Below, one piece after another: positions 15,566-23,991 of a stretch of 48,364 bases of DNA. The DNA is from Candidatus Ornithomonoglobus intestinigallinarum (GTDB lineage Bacteria > Bacillota > Clostridia > UBA1381), in assembly GCA_018715365.1 (NCBI GenBank), contig DVLU01000023.1:1-48364 (forward strand), in the 5' to 3' direction. The position numbers and the translations under genes were made by a program. The notes beneath the pieces were generated by a model. The model was not told where the DNA came from, made no database searches, and was given only the letters and a program-made list of their open reading frames with translations. Positions within the stretch are counted from its first letter, which is position 1, and each line of letters begins with the position of its first letter.

Positions 15566-16420
15566 ATGAAAATCACAATAGTAACGGGAATGTCGGGTTC
15601 GGGCAAAACGCGCGTAATACGCTATCTTGAGGATATGGGGTATTTCTGCATAGACAATATGCCGCCTGTGCTCATACCGATGTTTTCGGAAATGCTCACG
15701 TCGTCGGGCGGACGGTTCAGCAACGTCGCGCTCGTTGTTGACGTGCGCGTCGGAGATATGATAGATCAGCTGCTTGAACAGGTTGCGGAGCTGAAAAAGA
15801 AGGATTACGACGCATCGATACTGTTTCTTAACGCCGATGACAAAACGCTTGTTAAGAGATATAAGGAAACGCGGCGTTCGCACCCGATGGAAAATCCCAA
15901 CGGGCTGCTTGCGTCGATTCATGAGGAGAGAAAGAAGCTTTCGAAGCTGCTTTCGGAGGCGGATTACGTAATAGATACGTCGGATATGACAAACGCGGAG
16001 CTGCTTGACGAGGTCAAGGAGATATTTACGCCAAAGGGGAGCGTTGAAATAGAAATAAACGTTATGTCGTTCGGGTTTAAGTACGGCATACCGCTTGATG
16101 CAGACCTTGTGTTTGACGTGAGATGTTTCCCAAATCCGTTTTATATAGAGGAATTAAAGAAAAAGACGGGCAACGACCGGGAGGTACGCGATTACGTCAT
16201 GAGTTTCCCGACGGCCGTTGGATTTATGGATAAGCTGAGCGATATGATGGAGTTTCTCATACCTCTCTACATAGAGGAGGGGAAAATATCGCTGACCGTT
16301 GCCATAGGCTGCACGGGCGGTAAGCACAGGAGCGTTACGATGGCAAATATCCTGGGCGACAGGATAAAGAAAATGGGCTATGAGGTAAATATAAGCAACC
16401 GCGACATCGGTCGCGAATAG
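15566..16420 (+). CDS. rapZ: RapZ/YvcJ nucleotide-binding protein
   Basis: The protein has 284 residues. The ATG at 15566 is chosen over the GTG at 15557, which lies inside the ribosome site (GGAAGTGAAGG). It has a P-loop GMSGSGKT (8-15), a DVR motif (DVRCFPNPFY) and a C-terminal GCTGGKHRSV motif, the hallmarks of the RapZ family. In E. coli RapZ is an RNase adaptor that controls glucosamine-6-phosphate synthase through small RNAs. In Firmicutes (YvcJ) the role is less clear, but it binds and hydrolyses ATP and GTP. It lies between murB and yvcK, as in most Clostridia. Confidence 0.95.
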   Translation: MKITIVTGMSGSGKTRVIRYLEDMGYFCIDNMPPVLIPMFSEMLTSSGGRFSNVALVVDVRVGDMIDQLLEQVAELKKKDYDASILFLNADDKTLVKRYKETRRSHPMENPNGLLASIHEERKKLSKLLSEADYVIDTSDMTNAELLDEVKEIFTPKGSVEIEINVMSFGFKYGIPLDADLVFDVRCFPNPFYIEELKKKTGNDREVRDYVMSFPTAVGFMDKLSDMMEFLIPLYIEEGKISLTVAIGCTGGKHRSVTMANILGDRIKKMGYEVNISNRDIGRE

Positions 16421-16439
16421 GGTAATTAAATGGGAGTGC

Positions 16440-16821
16440 GGCGGCGAAGTCTCCGTGTAAAACGGCAACTGTTATCTGTTCCGCTCAAAAATCGCCTTGC
16501 GGCGCTCACGCGCACCACGCGCACCAACGCAAGCAAAAAATCTTTATTTTACGCACGGAGACGGCGCGCGTCTCGCTTGCTGCACCGAACATTTCGCGTA
16601 ACAGACAACAGCCGCCTTACACAGCGGCAGCTTAAAATCTCACGGCGGCAGCTGCCGGGGTTCCAAAGGGGCGGAGCCCCTTTGAGGAAAAGAAAAATAA
16701 AAAAACCTCCCGGCAGCAGCCGCCCCACGGGGGTGTGGGGGCGAAGCCCCCACGTAAAAATAAAAAAATTTTTATTTAGTGAGCGGCGCAAGCCGCGAAC
16801 GGACGGCGGGAGAAGCTCCCC
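16440..16821 (+). repeat. Composite repeat block between rapZ and yvcK
   Basis: The block fills most of the 421-base gap. It contains module C (16473-16637), a GGCAGCTGCC dyad, a palindrome with a GGA loop (16664-16684), the TGGGGGC-GAA-GCCCCCA variant (16736-16752) and a GCGGGAG/CTCCC-CGC hairpin (about 16806-16821). Module B is absent. No promoter is clear, so the elements are probably transcribed as part of the hprK-whiA operon. Confidence 0.8.
16473..16637 (+). repeat. Module C, copy 2
   Basis: The ends (TTATCTGTTCCGCTC on the left, GCGTAACAGACAAC on the right) and the following CAGCGGCAGCTTAAAA are nearly identical to 2226-2391. The central 60 bases have diverged strongly. Confidence 0.65.
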
Positions 16822-16841
16822 CGCAAAACAGGAGAGAGAAT

Positions 16842-17807
16842 ATGGAAGAACGTATTGCAGCAATAGGCGGAGGCACGGGCCTCTCAACCATGCTTAAGGG
16901 ACTCAAGCTCCATACACAGAACGTAACTGCCGTTGTGTCGGTTGCCGACGACGGCGGTTCGTCGGGCGTGCTGCGCGCCGATTACGGTATGCTTCCGCCT
17001 GGCGACGTCAGGAACTGCGTCAGCGCGCTTGCCGACGTTGACCCGGAGCTGGGCGAAATACTCAATTTCCGCTTCGGCGACGGCACTCTTAAGGGGCACA
17101 GCGTCGGAAATATAGTGCTTGCCGCAATAAACGAGCTGTCGCCGACGTTTGAGGACGCGGTGAAGCGCTTCTGCAAATTTGCCGGCGTTGTGGGCAGGGT
17201 GTTTCCCGTAACGAATGAAAACGTGGTTTTAAACGCCTGCCTTGCGGATGGCACGGTAATAGCGGGAGAGAGCAACATAGGCAGCCACAGAGGCGGCATC
17301 GCGATCGATCATGTGTTTCTCACGCCGCGCGCGGACGCCGTCGAAGGCGTTATAAACGCCATAGAACAGGCGCAGATAATAGTGCTTGGTCCCGGCAGCT
17401 TATATACAAGCATAATACCCAATCTGCTCGTTGACGGAGTTGTTGATGCAATACATAGAAGCCGTGCGCTTAAAATCTATGTATGCAACCTCATGGAGCA
17501 GGAGGGGGAAACGGAGGGCTACAGCGTAAACGACCATTTAAGGGCGATAGAAAAGCACTCGTATACGGGCATTGCCGATATTGTTATAGCAAACAGCGCG
17601 GAGGTGCCGGAGGAGCTCAGACAGAAATATTCGCTTCAGCACGCGCAGCCGGTGCGCGTTGACGCGGAGGCGGTGATGACGCGCTCAAATCTTATGCTCG
17701 GCAATCTGCTGCTTGTGCAGGACGGTCAGGTGCGTCATAATTTCAGCCGTCTGGCGCGTGTAATAATGAGGGCTTACAGGGAAAAGAACAGCGGTGCGCT
17801 GCCGTAA
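16842..17807 (+). CDS. yvcK: YvcK-family (CofD-like) gluconeogenesis and cell-shape factor
   Basis: The protein has 321 residues. The ATG at 16842 follows ACAGGAGAGAG; the frame reaches back to 16779 through repeat sequence, which is not coding. Marks are IGGGTGLSTMLKGLK at the start, SVADDGGSSGVLR, PPGDVRNCVSAL, NESNIGSHRG-type and GPGSLYTSIIPNLLV. YvcK proteins have the CofD fold and bind UDP-sugars. In B. subtilis YvcK is needed for growth on gluconeogenic carbon and for normal cell shape. The rapZ-yvcK-whiA order is conserved across Firmicutes. Confidence 0.95.
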   Translation: MEERIAAIGGGTGLSTMLKGLKLHTQNVTAVVSVADDGGSSGVLRADYGMLPPGDVRNCVSALADVDPELGEILNFRFGDGTLKGHSVGNIVLAAINELSPTFEDAVKRFCKFAGVVGRVFPVTNENVVLNACLADGTVIAGESNIGSHRGGIAIDHVFLTPRADAVEGVINAIEQAQIIVLGPGSLYTSIIPNLLVDGVVDAIHRSRALKIYVCNLMEQEGETEGYSVNDHLRAIEKHSYTGIADIVIANSAEVPEELRQKYSLQHAQPVRVDAEAVMTRSNLMLGNLLLVQDGQVRHNFSRLARVIMRAYREKNSGALP

Positions 17808-17838
17808 ATACGAAAAAAACGAAAGGAGCCGCGGCAAA

Positions 17839-18684
17839 ATGTCATTTTCTTCGGAAATAAAAACAAAGCTGTGTGATGTAAAATTCAAATGCCCCGGCTG
17901 TGCCGCGGCCGAAACGGCGGGAATGCTCCGGACGGTGCTCCGCGGCGGAAAGCTTCGCATGACAACCGAAAACGGCTGCGTTGCAAAGCGCGCCGTTTTC
18001 GATATAAAAGAGGGCTTCGGCATCGACGCGCGCATAACGGAAAATAAGCGCAGCATAAGCGTTTCGGTGGACGACGGCTTTGACGCGGAAAATGTCGCCG
18101 GGCTTATTTTCGGCAATCCCGCGCCGCTTTTATGCTGCCGCGCGGCATATGTGCGCGGAGCATTTCTTGCGGGAGGGTCGGTGTCGGATCCGTCGAAAAA
18201 TTATCATCTTGAAATATGCACAAGAAGCCCGGGGGAGGCGGAATTTCTGCAGGGCATTCTTCCGGGGGGCTTAAAGGGACGCGTTGCGGAGCGCAAGGGC
18301 AGCTTTATAGTCTATTTTAAGGGCTGCGAGGATATAGCCGATTTTTTGGGATATATAGGCGCGCCGTCGGCGGCGCTGGAGCTGTTTTCGGTCCAGGTCG
18401 AAAAGGAAATGCGGAACAACATAAACCGCCGCGTAAACTGCGACAGCGCAAACGCCGATAAGCTTGCAAGGGCGGCGTCGAGGCACATTGCGGCGGTGAA
18501 AAGGATAAAGGCGGCGGGGAAATGGGACAGCCTGCCCGATACGCTGCGGGAAATAGGCGAGCTGAGATACGAGTATCCCGAGGAGAGCCTAAAGGAGCTG
18601 GGAGAACGGCTCGATCCGCCGATAGGGAAATCGGGAGTGAATCACAGGCTGAACAGATTAAAAAGCTTCGCCGACGCTCTTTAG
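17839..18684 (+). CDS. whiA: WhiA DNA-binding protein
   Basis: The protein has 281 residues, slightly short for WhiA (about 310). The ATG at 17839 follows AAAGGAGCC; the earlier in-frame ATG at 17794 lies inside yvcK. It has an N-terminal LAGLIDADG-like fold (GAFLAGGSVSDPSKNYHLEI, without the nuclease acidic residues) and a C-terminal helix-turn-helix with LRYEYPEESLKELGERLDPPIGKSGVNHRLNRL. WhiA acts as a transcription regulator in actinobacteria and affects division and chromosome segregation in Bacillus. It follows yvcK with a 31-base gap. Confidence 0.95.
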   Translation: MSFSSEIKTKLCDVKFKCPGCAAAETAGMLRTVLRGGKLRMTTENGCVAKRAVFDIKEGFGIDARITENKRSISVSVDDGFDAENVAGLIFGNPAPLLCCRAAYVRGAFLAGGSVSDPSKNYHLEICTRSPGEAEFLQGILPGGLKGRVAERKGSFIVYFKGCEDIADFLGYIGAPSAALELFSVQVEKEMRNNINRRVNCDSANADKLARAASRHIAAVKRIKAAGKWDSLPDTLREIGELRYEYPEESLKELGERLDPPIGKSGVNHRLNRLKSFADAL

Positions 18685-18714
18685 AGCGGCGGCCTTGAAA
18701 GGAGGTAACGGCCG

Positions 18715-21700
18715 ATGGGCTTTTGTCATCTTCATACACATACGGAATACAGCCTGCTTGACGGCGCATCGGAAATAGAAAAGCTTGCCGCGCGCGTCAA
18801 AGAGCTCGGCATGACGTCATGCGCCATAACGGATCACGGCAATATGTACGGCGTTGTTGATTTTTACCGCGCCTGCCGGAAGGAGGGGATACATCCCGTT
18901 ATAGGCTGCGAGGTGTACGTTGCGCCGGGGAGCAGGTTTGATAAAACATACGGCGTTGACAATAAAACGAGCCATCTTATATTGCTTGCGGAAAACCAAA
19001 CGGGCTATAAAAATCTTATATACCTTGTCAGCATGGGCTATATAGAGGGCTTTTATTATAAACCGCGAATAGATTTTGAGCTCCTGAGCAAGCACAGCGA
19101 GGGGCTTATTGCGCTGTCGGCGTGCATAGCCGGCGAAGTGCCGAAGCGTCTGCTTGCCGATGATTACGAGGGCGCAAAAAAAACGGCGCGGAAATATATA
19201 AACGTTTTCGGGAAGGATAATTACTATATCGAAATACAGGATCACGGGCTTGCCGAGCAGAAGCGCATACTGCCGCAGCTTATAAAGCTTTCCAAGGAGC
19301 TCGGCGTCGGGCTTGCCGCAACAAACGACGCGCATTATATAAAAAAGAGCGACGCGCATTATCAGGATGTTTTGATGTGCATACAAACGGACAAGACAGT
19401 GAGCGACCCCGAAAGAATGAAGTTTGAAACCGATGAGTTTTATATAAAATCGCAGGAGGAAATGGCAGAGCTTTTTTCGTATGCGCCGGAGGCCGTTGAG
19501 AACACCGAAAAAATCGCGCAGAGGTGCAGCGTCGATTTCGATTTTGAAACGCGCCATCTTCCCGCATACGACGTCCCGGACGGCAGGGAGGCGTTTGAGT
19601 ATCTTAAGGAGCTGTGCGAAAAGGGGCTTTGTAAGCGGTACGAGAACGTTACGGACGAATTGAAAAAACGCCTTGAATACGAGCTCGGCGTTATAAAAGG
19701 CATGGGCTTTGTCGATTATTTTCTGATCGTATGGGATTTTATACGTTTTGCGAAAAGCAGCGGCGTTATGGTAGGCCCCGGCAGGGGCAGCGCGGCGGGA
19801 AGCCTTGTTTCGTACTGCCTTGAAATAACAAGCATTGACCCGATAAAATATACGCTTATATTCGAGCGCTTTTTAAATCCCGAGCGCGTTTCGATGCCCG
19901 ATATAGACATCGATTTTGCGCCGGACAAGCGCCAGCGGGTGATAGATTACGTCGTTGAAAAATACGGCAAGGAGAACGTTGCGCAGATAGTGACGTTCGG
20001 AACGATGAAAGCAAAGCTTGCGATAAGAGACGTGGGCAGGACTCTCGGCATGAGCTACGGCGACGTTGACAAGGTGGCAAAGCTTGTGCCAAACGAGCTT
20101 AACATAACGATAGAACGCGCGCTTGATGTTTCGAAGGAATTAAAAACGCTCTATGAAAACGACAGCAGCGTGCGCGAGCTGATAGATACGTCGCGTATGA
20201 TAGAGGGACTGCCGCGGCAGGCGGGTACGCATGCGGCGGGCGTTGTTATAACGAGCGAGCCGCTTGTGAATTATCTGCCGCTGATGCTAAATAAAGAAGG
20301 CTTTCCCACAACGCAGTTCACAAAGGATACGGTTGAGAACCTCGGGCTTTTGAAGATGGACTTCCTGGGGCTCAGGAACCTTACGGTAATAGAAAACGCG
20401 ATAACGATAATAGAAAAAACGCGCGGCATAAAAATAGACCTCGACAAAATAGACTATAATAAAAAAGAAGTGTTTGAGCTTATAGCGTCGGGCAATACGG
20501 ACGGCGTGTTCCAGATGGAAAGCGCGGGCATGAAGTCGTTTATGAAGGAGCTTCAGCCCGATACGTTCGAGGATATAATAGCCGGTATCGCGCTTTACCG
20601 CCCGGGCCCGATGGACCAGATACCGAGGTATATCCATAATAAGCGCCACCCCGGCAATGTAACGTATAAGCACCCGCTGCTTGAGCAGACGCTTAACGTA
20701 ACCTACGGCTGCATGGTATACCAGGAGCAGGTGCTTGAAATAGTGCGCAATCTTGCGGGCTACTCGCTCGGGAGGGCCGATTCCATGCGCCGCGTCATAA
20801 GCAAGAAAAAGGCCGATGCGATGAAGGTTGAGCGCAAAAACTTTATCTACGGCTCGGACGACGGCGAAATCCCGGGCTGTATCAAAAACGGCATAGACGA
20901 AAAGACGGCAATAGCCATATTTGACGAGATAAACGATTTTGCAAATTACGCGTTCAATAAATCACACGCGGCGGCGTATGCGTTTGTGTGCTATCAGACG
21001 GCGTATCTTAAAGCCTTTTATCCGTCCGAGTTTATGGCGTCGCTTATTTCAAGCGTTGAGGACACGGATAAAATAAATCAATATATAGAAAACTGCCGCG
21101 AAATGCACATCGACAGGCTGCCGCCCGATGTAAACAAAAGCGACGACGGCTTTGTTGTTGAAAACAACGGCATACGCTTCGGGCTCGGCGCGGTGAAAAA
21201 CGTCGGACACGGGATTGTGGGCAGAATCGTGAAGGAGCGCGAAACGAACGGCGAATACGGAAGCTTTTCTGATTTTATAGAAAGGACGTCGGGCTTTGAT
21301 ATAAACAAGCGCGCGCTTGAGGGGCTGATAAGCTGCGGCGCGTTCGATTCCATGGGCGTGAAGCGTTCCCAGCTTTTGAGCGTATACGAACGCGCGCTCG
21401 AGGGCGAATCGAGAAACGCAAGGGAAAACGTTGCCGGGCAGATGTCGCTTTTTGACGCGGCGGAGGAAAAAACGGAAATGGAAATGCCCGATATTCCCGA
21501 GCTTGACAAAAAGCAGCTGTTAAAGCTTGAGAAGCAGTCGATAGGAATGTATTTTTCGGGACATCCTATGGAGGAATACAGAGAACGCGCAAAGGAAATA
21601 GCAAGCTGCAATATAGGCGATATTCTCGAAAGCGTGCAAAAGGACGAAAACGGGAATTACATTGCGGTAAACGGCGGCCTGAAGGACGGCGAGCATGTGT

Positions 21701-22251
21701 CCGTATGCGCGTCGGTTGCGTCAAGGCGGAATAAAACAACGCGCTCAAATTCGATGATGGCGTTTCTTGCAATAGAGGATACGTTCGGGAGCGTGGAATG
21801 TATAGTGTTCCCGAAGGTGTTCGGAATGTATTCGCATCTGCTGAACGAGGACGATATTTTGTGGATAAGCGGCAGGGTGAGCATACGAGAGGATGAACCG
21901 CCCAAGCTTATAGCGGAGGATATTGAGCCGATAGAAGCGGCGCTGAAAAAAGGCGCGGCGGGGCTTAAGCGCAATTTTGAAAAAGACGGCGCCGCCTTCG
22001 GCGTGCGCGGCGCAAAAGGCGCCCCGGCAGCCAAAAGGCTGTATATAAAGCTGCCGGCAAAAACGCGCGAAAACCTTATAAAAGTCGAGGAAAGCCTTGC
22101 GCCGTATCATGGCGGCACTGAGGTGCGCCTGTTCTTTGAGGATACGAGAAAGCAGGCGGCCGTTCCGCGCAGACTGTGGTTTAACGGCGCGCCGTCGGCT
22201 GTCGAGGATTTGAAAAGCATATTCGGCGAGGATAACGTGCGGATGAAATAG
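18715..22251 (+). CDS. dnaE: DNA polymerase III subunit alpha (DnaE)
   Basis: The protein has 1178 residues. It starts with GAAAGGAGGTAACG as ribosome site. The N-terminal PHP domain begins HLHTHTEYSLLDGAS, with AITDHGNMYG and CIAGEVPK. The catalytic palm has PGRGSAAGSLVSY and PDIDIDFAPDKRQ with the metal-binding Asp396, Asp398 and Asp400. QAGTHAAGVVI, YRPGPMDQIPRY and GCMVYQEQ follow. A helix-hairpin-helix and OB-fold region form the C-terminus. DnaE1-type enzymes of Clostridia work beside PolC; this length and PHP type fit DnaE. It lies 30 bases after whiA, so it may be co-transcribed. Confidence 0.97.
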   Translation: MGFCHLHTHTEYSLLDGASEIEKLAARVKELGMTSCAITDHGNMYGVVDFYRACRKEGIHPVIGCEVYVAPGSRFDKTYGVDNKTSHLILLAENQTGYKNLIYLVSMGYIEGFYYKPRIDFELLSKHSEGLIALSACIAGEVPKRLLADDYEGAKKTARKYINVFGKDNYYIEIQDHGLAEQKRILPQLIKLSKELGVGLAATNDAHYIKKSDAHYQDVLMCIQTDKTVSDPERMKFETDEFYIKSQEEMAELFSYAPEAVENTEKIAQRCSVDFDFETRHLPAYDVPDGREAFEYLKELCEKGLCKRYENVTDELKKRLEYELGVIKGMGFVDYFLIVWDFIRFAKSSGVMVGPGRGSAAGSLVSYCLEITSIDPIKYTLIFERFLNPERVSMPDIDIDFAPDKRQRVIDYVVEKYGKENVAQIVTFGTMKAKLAIRDVGRTLGMSYGDVDKVAKLVPNELNITIERALDVSKELKTLYENDSSVRELIDTSRMIEGLPRQAGTHAAGVVITSEPLVNYLPLMLNKEGFPTTQFTKDTVENLGLLKMDFLGLRNLTVIENAITIIEKTRGIKIDLDKIDYNKKEVFELIASGNTDGVFQMESAGMKSFMKELQPDTFEDIIAGIALYRPGPMDQIPRYIHNKRHPGNVTYKHPLLEQTLNVTYGCMVYQEQVLEIVRNLAGYSLGRADSMRRVISKKKADAMKVERKNFIYGSDDGEIPGCIKNGIDEKTAIAIFDEINDFANYAFNKSHAAAYAFVCYQTAYLKAFYPSEFMASLISSVEDTDKINQYIENCREMHIDRLPPDVNKSDDGFVVENNGIRFGLGAVKNVGHGIVGRIVKERETNGEYGSFSDFIERTSGFDINKRALEGLISCGAFDSMGVKRSQLLSVYERALEGESRNARENVAGQMSLFDAAEEKTEMEMPDIPELDKKQLLKLEKQSIGMYFSGHPMEEYRERAKEIASCNIGDILESVQKDENGNYIAVNGGLKDGEHVSVCASVASRRNKTTRSNSMMAFLAIEDTFGSVECIVFPKVFGMYSHLLNEDDILWISGRVSIREDEPPKLIAEDIEPIEAALKKGAAGLKRNFEKDGAAFGVRGAKGAPAAKRLYIKLPAKTRENLIKVEESLAPYHGGTEVRLFFEDTRKQAAVPRRLWFNGAPSAVEDLKSIFGEDNVRMK

Positions 22252-22307
22252 TTAAAATAAACAAAAATACACGGTGCATAAAACTCTAAATTATTTGTAA
22301 TTTGGTC

Positions 22308-22336
22308 TTGCAATTTTTGCTAAAGTACGATATTAT
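22308..22336 (+). promoter_or_regulatory. Sigma-A promoter of mtrB-pfkA
   Basis: TTGCAA (22308-22313), 17-bp spacer, TATTAT (22331-22336). It opens a transcript carrying mtrB, the small DUF gene and pfkA. Confidence 0.75.
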
Positions 22337-22381
22337 ATTATATAAGAAGGGTTATTGCCGAAAGAGAAAAGAGGAGAGCTC

Positions 22382-22606
22382 ATGGAAAACGATTCAGCAG
22401 CAAACGATTATATTGCAATAAAGGCCTTGGAAAACGGCGTTACCATAATCGGTCTTACGCGCGGCCGCGACACAAAGTTTCAGCACACCGAAAAGCTTGA
22501 CGAGGGCGAAGTGTTTATCGCCCAGTTCACCGAGGTGACCTCCGCCATGAAAATAAAAGGCAAGGCGGAGATATACACAAAGCACGGCAGGCTCACGGCA
22601 GAATAA
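22382..22606 (+). CDS. mtrB: Trp RNA-binding attenuation protein (TRAP)
   Basis: The protein has 74 residues, the size of TRAP. The ATG at 22382 follows AGAGGAGAG; the longer frame from 22355 is not needed. It matches TRAP closely: [41 protein letters not shown] and [21 protein letters not shown] forms an 11-mer ring that, with tryptophan bound, wraps RNA with repeated (G/U)AG triplets and stops trp-gene expression. The RNA-contact residues are kept as Lys38 and Lys57; the third (Arg58 in B. subtilis) is a Lys. There are no trp genes or anti-TRAP here, so the target lies elsewhere. Its position before pfkA is unusual. Confidence 0.9.
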   Translation: MENDSAANDYIAIKALENGVTIIGLTRGRDTKFQHTEKLDEGEVFIAQFTEVTSAMKIKGKAEIYTKHGRLTAE

Positions 22607-22627
22607 TACGGCGGGGTGCATTAAATC

Positions 22628-22816
22628 ATGTGGATAGTCGTTTATGTGTCGGCAAGCAAAAACAGTGCGCAGAAGGTTGCAAAGGCGCTTGCGGACAATG
22701 AAATAATATCACGCCTGAGGCATACCGATAAAGAGGACACGTGCTTTGAGGTGCTTGTTCCGCAGGCGGAGCTTGCAAGTGCGCAGGAGCTAATCTTTGA
22801 CAACGAATTGTTTTAA
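22628..22816 (+). CDS. Small conserved protein upstream of pfkA (DUF2007-like)
   Basis: The protein has 62 residues, starting MWIVVYVSASKNSAQKVAKALADNEI. A beta-alpha-beta fold is suggested, with a C-terminal FEVLVPQAELASAQELI segment. Proteins of this type, about 60-70 residues and with the same MWxVVYV start, stand just before pfkA in many Clostridia and are sometimes mislabelled as glutamate decarboxylase. The fold resembles the DUF2007 signal-transducing family, and the function is unknown. The start has only a weak GGGG ribosome site. The gene lies 21 bases after mtrB and 61 bases before pfkA. Confidence 0.7.
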   Translation: MWIVVYVSASKNSAQKVAKALADNEIISRLRHTDKEDTCFEVLVPQAELASAQELIFDNELF

Positions 22817-22877
22817 CGTAAATAATTGCGGGGCGCGTGGCGTTCGGCACAAAAAATGCGTGGGAGGCATAACAAAC

Positions 22878-23852
22878 ATGGAAAGAAATATCAGAACAAT
22901 AGGCGTTTTAACGAGCGGCGGCGACGCGCCCGGTATGAACGCCGCTATCCGTGCCGTAGTAAGAACGGGCGCGTATTACGGAGTAAAGGTTGTGGGCGTA
23001 AGACGCGGCTACAACGGACTTATAAACGGCGAGCTTGAAACGCTCGATGCAAGAAGCGTTTCGGGTATAATCCAGCGCGGCGGCACAATGCTGCAAACGG
23101 CGCGCTGTCTTGAATTTAAGGAGAAAGAGGGCGTCCGCAAGGCGGTGAGCATCGCAAGGGTGTTCGGGCTTGACGGGCTTGTTGTAATAGGCGGCGACGG
23201 CTCCTTCCGCGGCGCAAAGGATTTGTGCGCCGAGGGACTGCCGACGATCGCAATGCCGGGAACGATAGATAACGATATAAACTGCAGCGAATATACGGTC
23301 GGTTTTGATACATGTCTTAACACCGTTATGGAGGCAGTGGACAAATTAAGGGATACGGCACAGTCGCACGAGCGCTGCTCCGTTATTGAAGTGATGGGCA
23401 GGGCTGCCGGCTATATCGCGCTTGACAGCGGTATTGCGTGCGGCGCGGACGTTGTGCTTATCCCCGAAAAGGAATGGAGCTTCGACGACGACGTTCTCCG
23501 TCCGATACTCGAAAGCAAACAGCGCGGCAAGCGCCATTCGATAGTTGTTGTTGCCGAGGGCATAGGCGGCGCAATGGAAATGGCAAAGGAAATAGAAGAG
23601 AAAACAGGCATAGAGTCGCGCGCAACGATACTCGGCCACGTTCAGAGAGGCGGAAGCCCCACGGTCAGAGACCGCGTTGTTGCATCGGAAATGGGCGCTA
23701 TGGCGGTTGAGCTTCTGCTCCAGGGAAAACAAAACAGAATAGTATGTATGAGGGAAAATAAGATTGTCGATGTTGACATCGAGGAAGGTCTTAATATGAA
23801 AAAACATATACCGCCTCATATGATAGAACTGGCAAAGAAGCTTGCTATTTAA
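22878..23852 (+). CDS. pfkA: ATP-dependent 6-phosphofructokinase
   Basis: The protein has 324 residues. The ATG at 22878 follows TGGGAGG; the frame back to 22797 is intergenic. The enzyme phosphorylates fructose-6-phosphate at the committed step of glycolysis. Seen: GVLTSGGDAPGMNAAIRAVVR, GGDGS at 105-109 (Gly108 marks ATP rather than PPi use), the catalytic PGTIDNDI with Asp131, and EVMGRAAGYIAL. The C-terminus has TILGHVQRGGSPTVRDR, the fructose-6-phosphate site. The size fits the allosteric tetrameric PfkA. pyk follows, giving a paired glycolytic unit. Confidence 0.97.
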   Translation: MERNIRTIGVLTSGGDAPGMNAAIRAVVRTGAYYGVKVVGVRRGYNGLINGELETLDARSVSGIIQRGGTMLQTARCLEFKEKEGVRKAVSIARVFGLDGLVVIGGDGSFRGAKDLCAEGLPTIAMPGTIDNDINCSEYTVGFDTCLNTVMEAVDKLRDTAQSHERCSVIEVMGRAAGYIALDSGIACGADVVLIPEKEWSFDDDVLRPILESKQRGKRHSIVVVAEGIGGAMEMAKEIEEKTGIESRATILGHVQRGGSPTVRDRVVASEMGAMAVELLLQGKQNRIVCMRENKIVDVDIEEGLNMKKHIPPHMIELAKKLAI

Positions 23853-23928
23853 AAACAGTCGAAGCTGCCGTATCGGGAGGTGAAATGCGTTTCGGTGCGG
23901 CGGCCTCTTTTAGTATGAAAAGGTTATC

Positions 23929-23958
23929 TTTACATAAACGATGCAAAGTCAATATTAA
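23929..23958 (+). promoter_or_regulatory. Possible promoter of pyk
   Basis: TTTACA (23929-23934), 18-bp spacer, TATTAA (23953-23958). It is a weaker match than the other promoters here; pyk may be read from the pfkA transcript as well. Confidence 0.35.
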
Positions 23959-23991
23959 AAATTTACAATATTAAAAGGGGGAAGCAATAAA

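Noticed and set aside
23853-23925. Terminator between pfkA and pyk
   Set aside because: A GCTGCCG/CGGCGGC pairing exists but with a 28-base loop and only four T after it, too weak to call.
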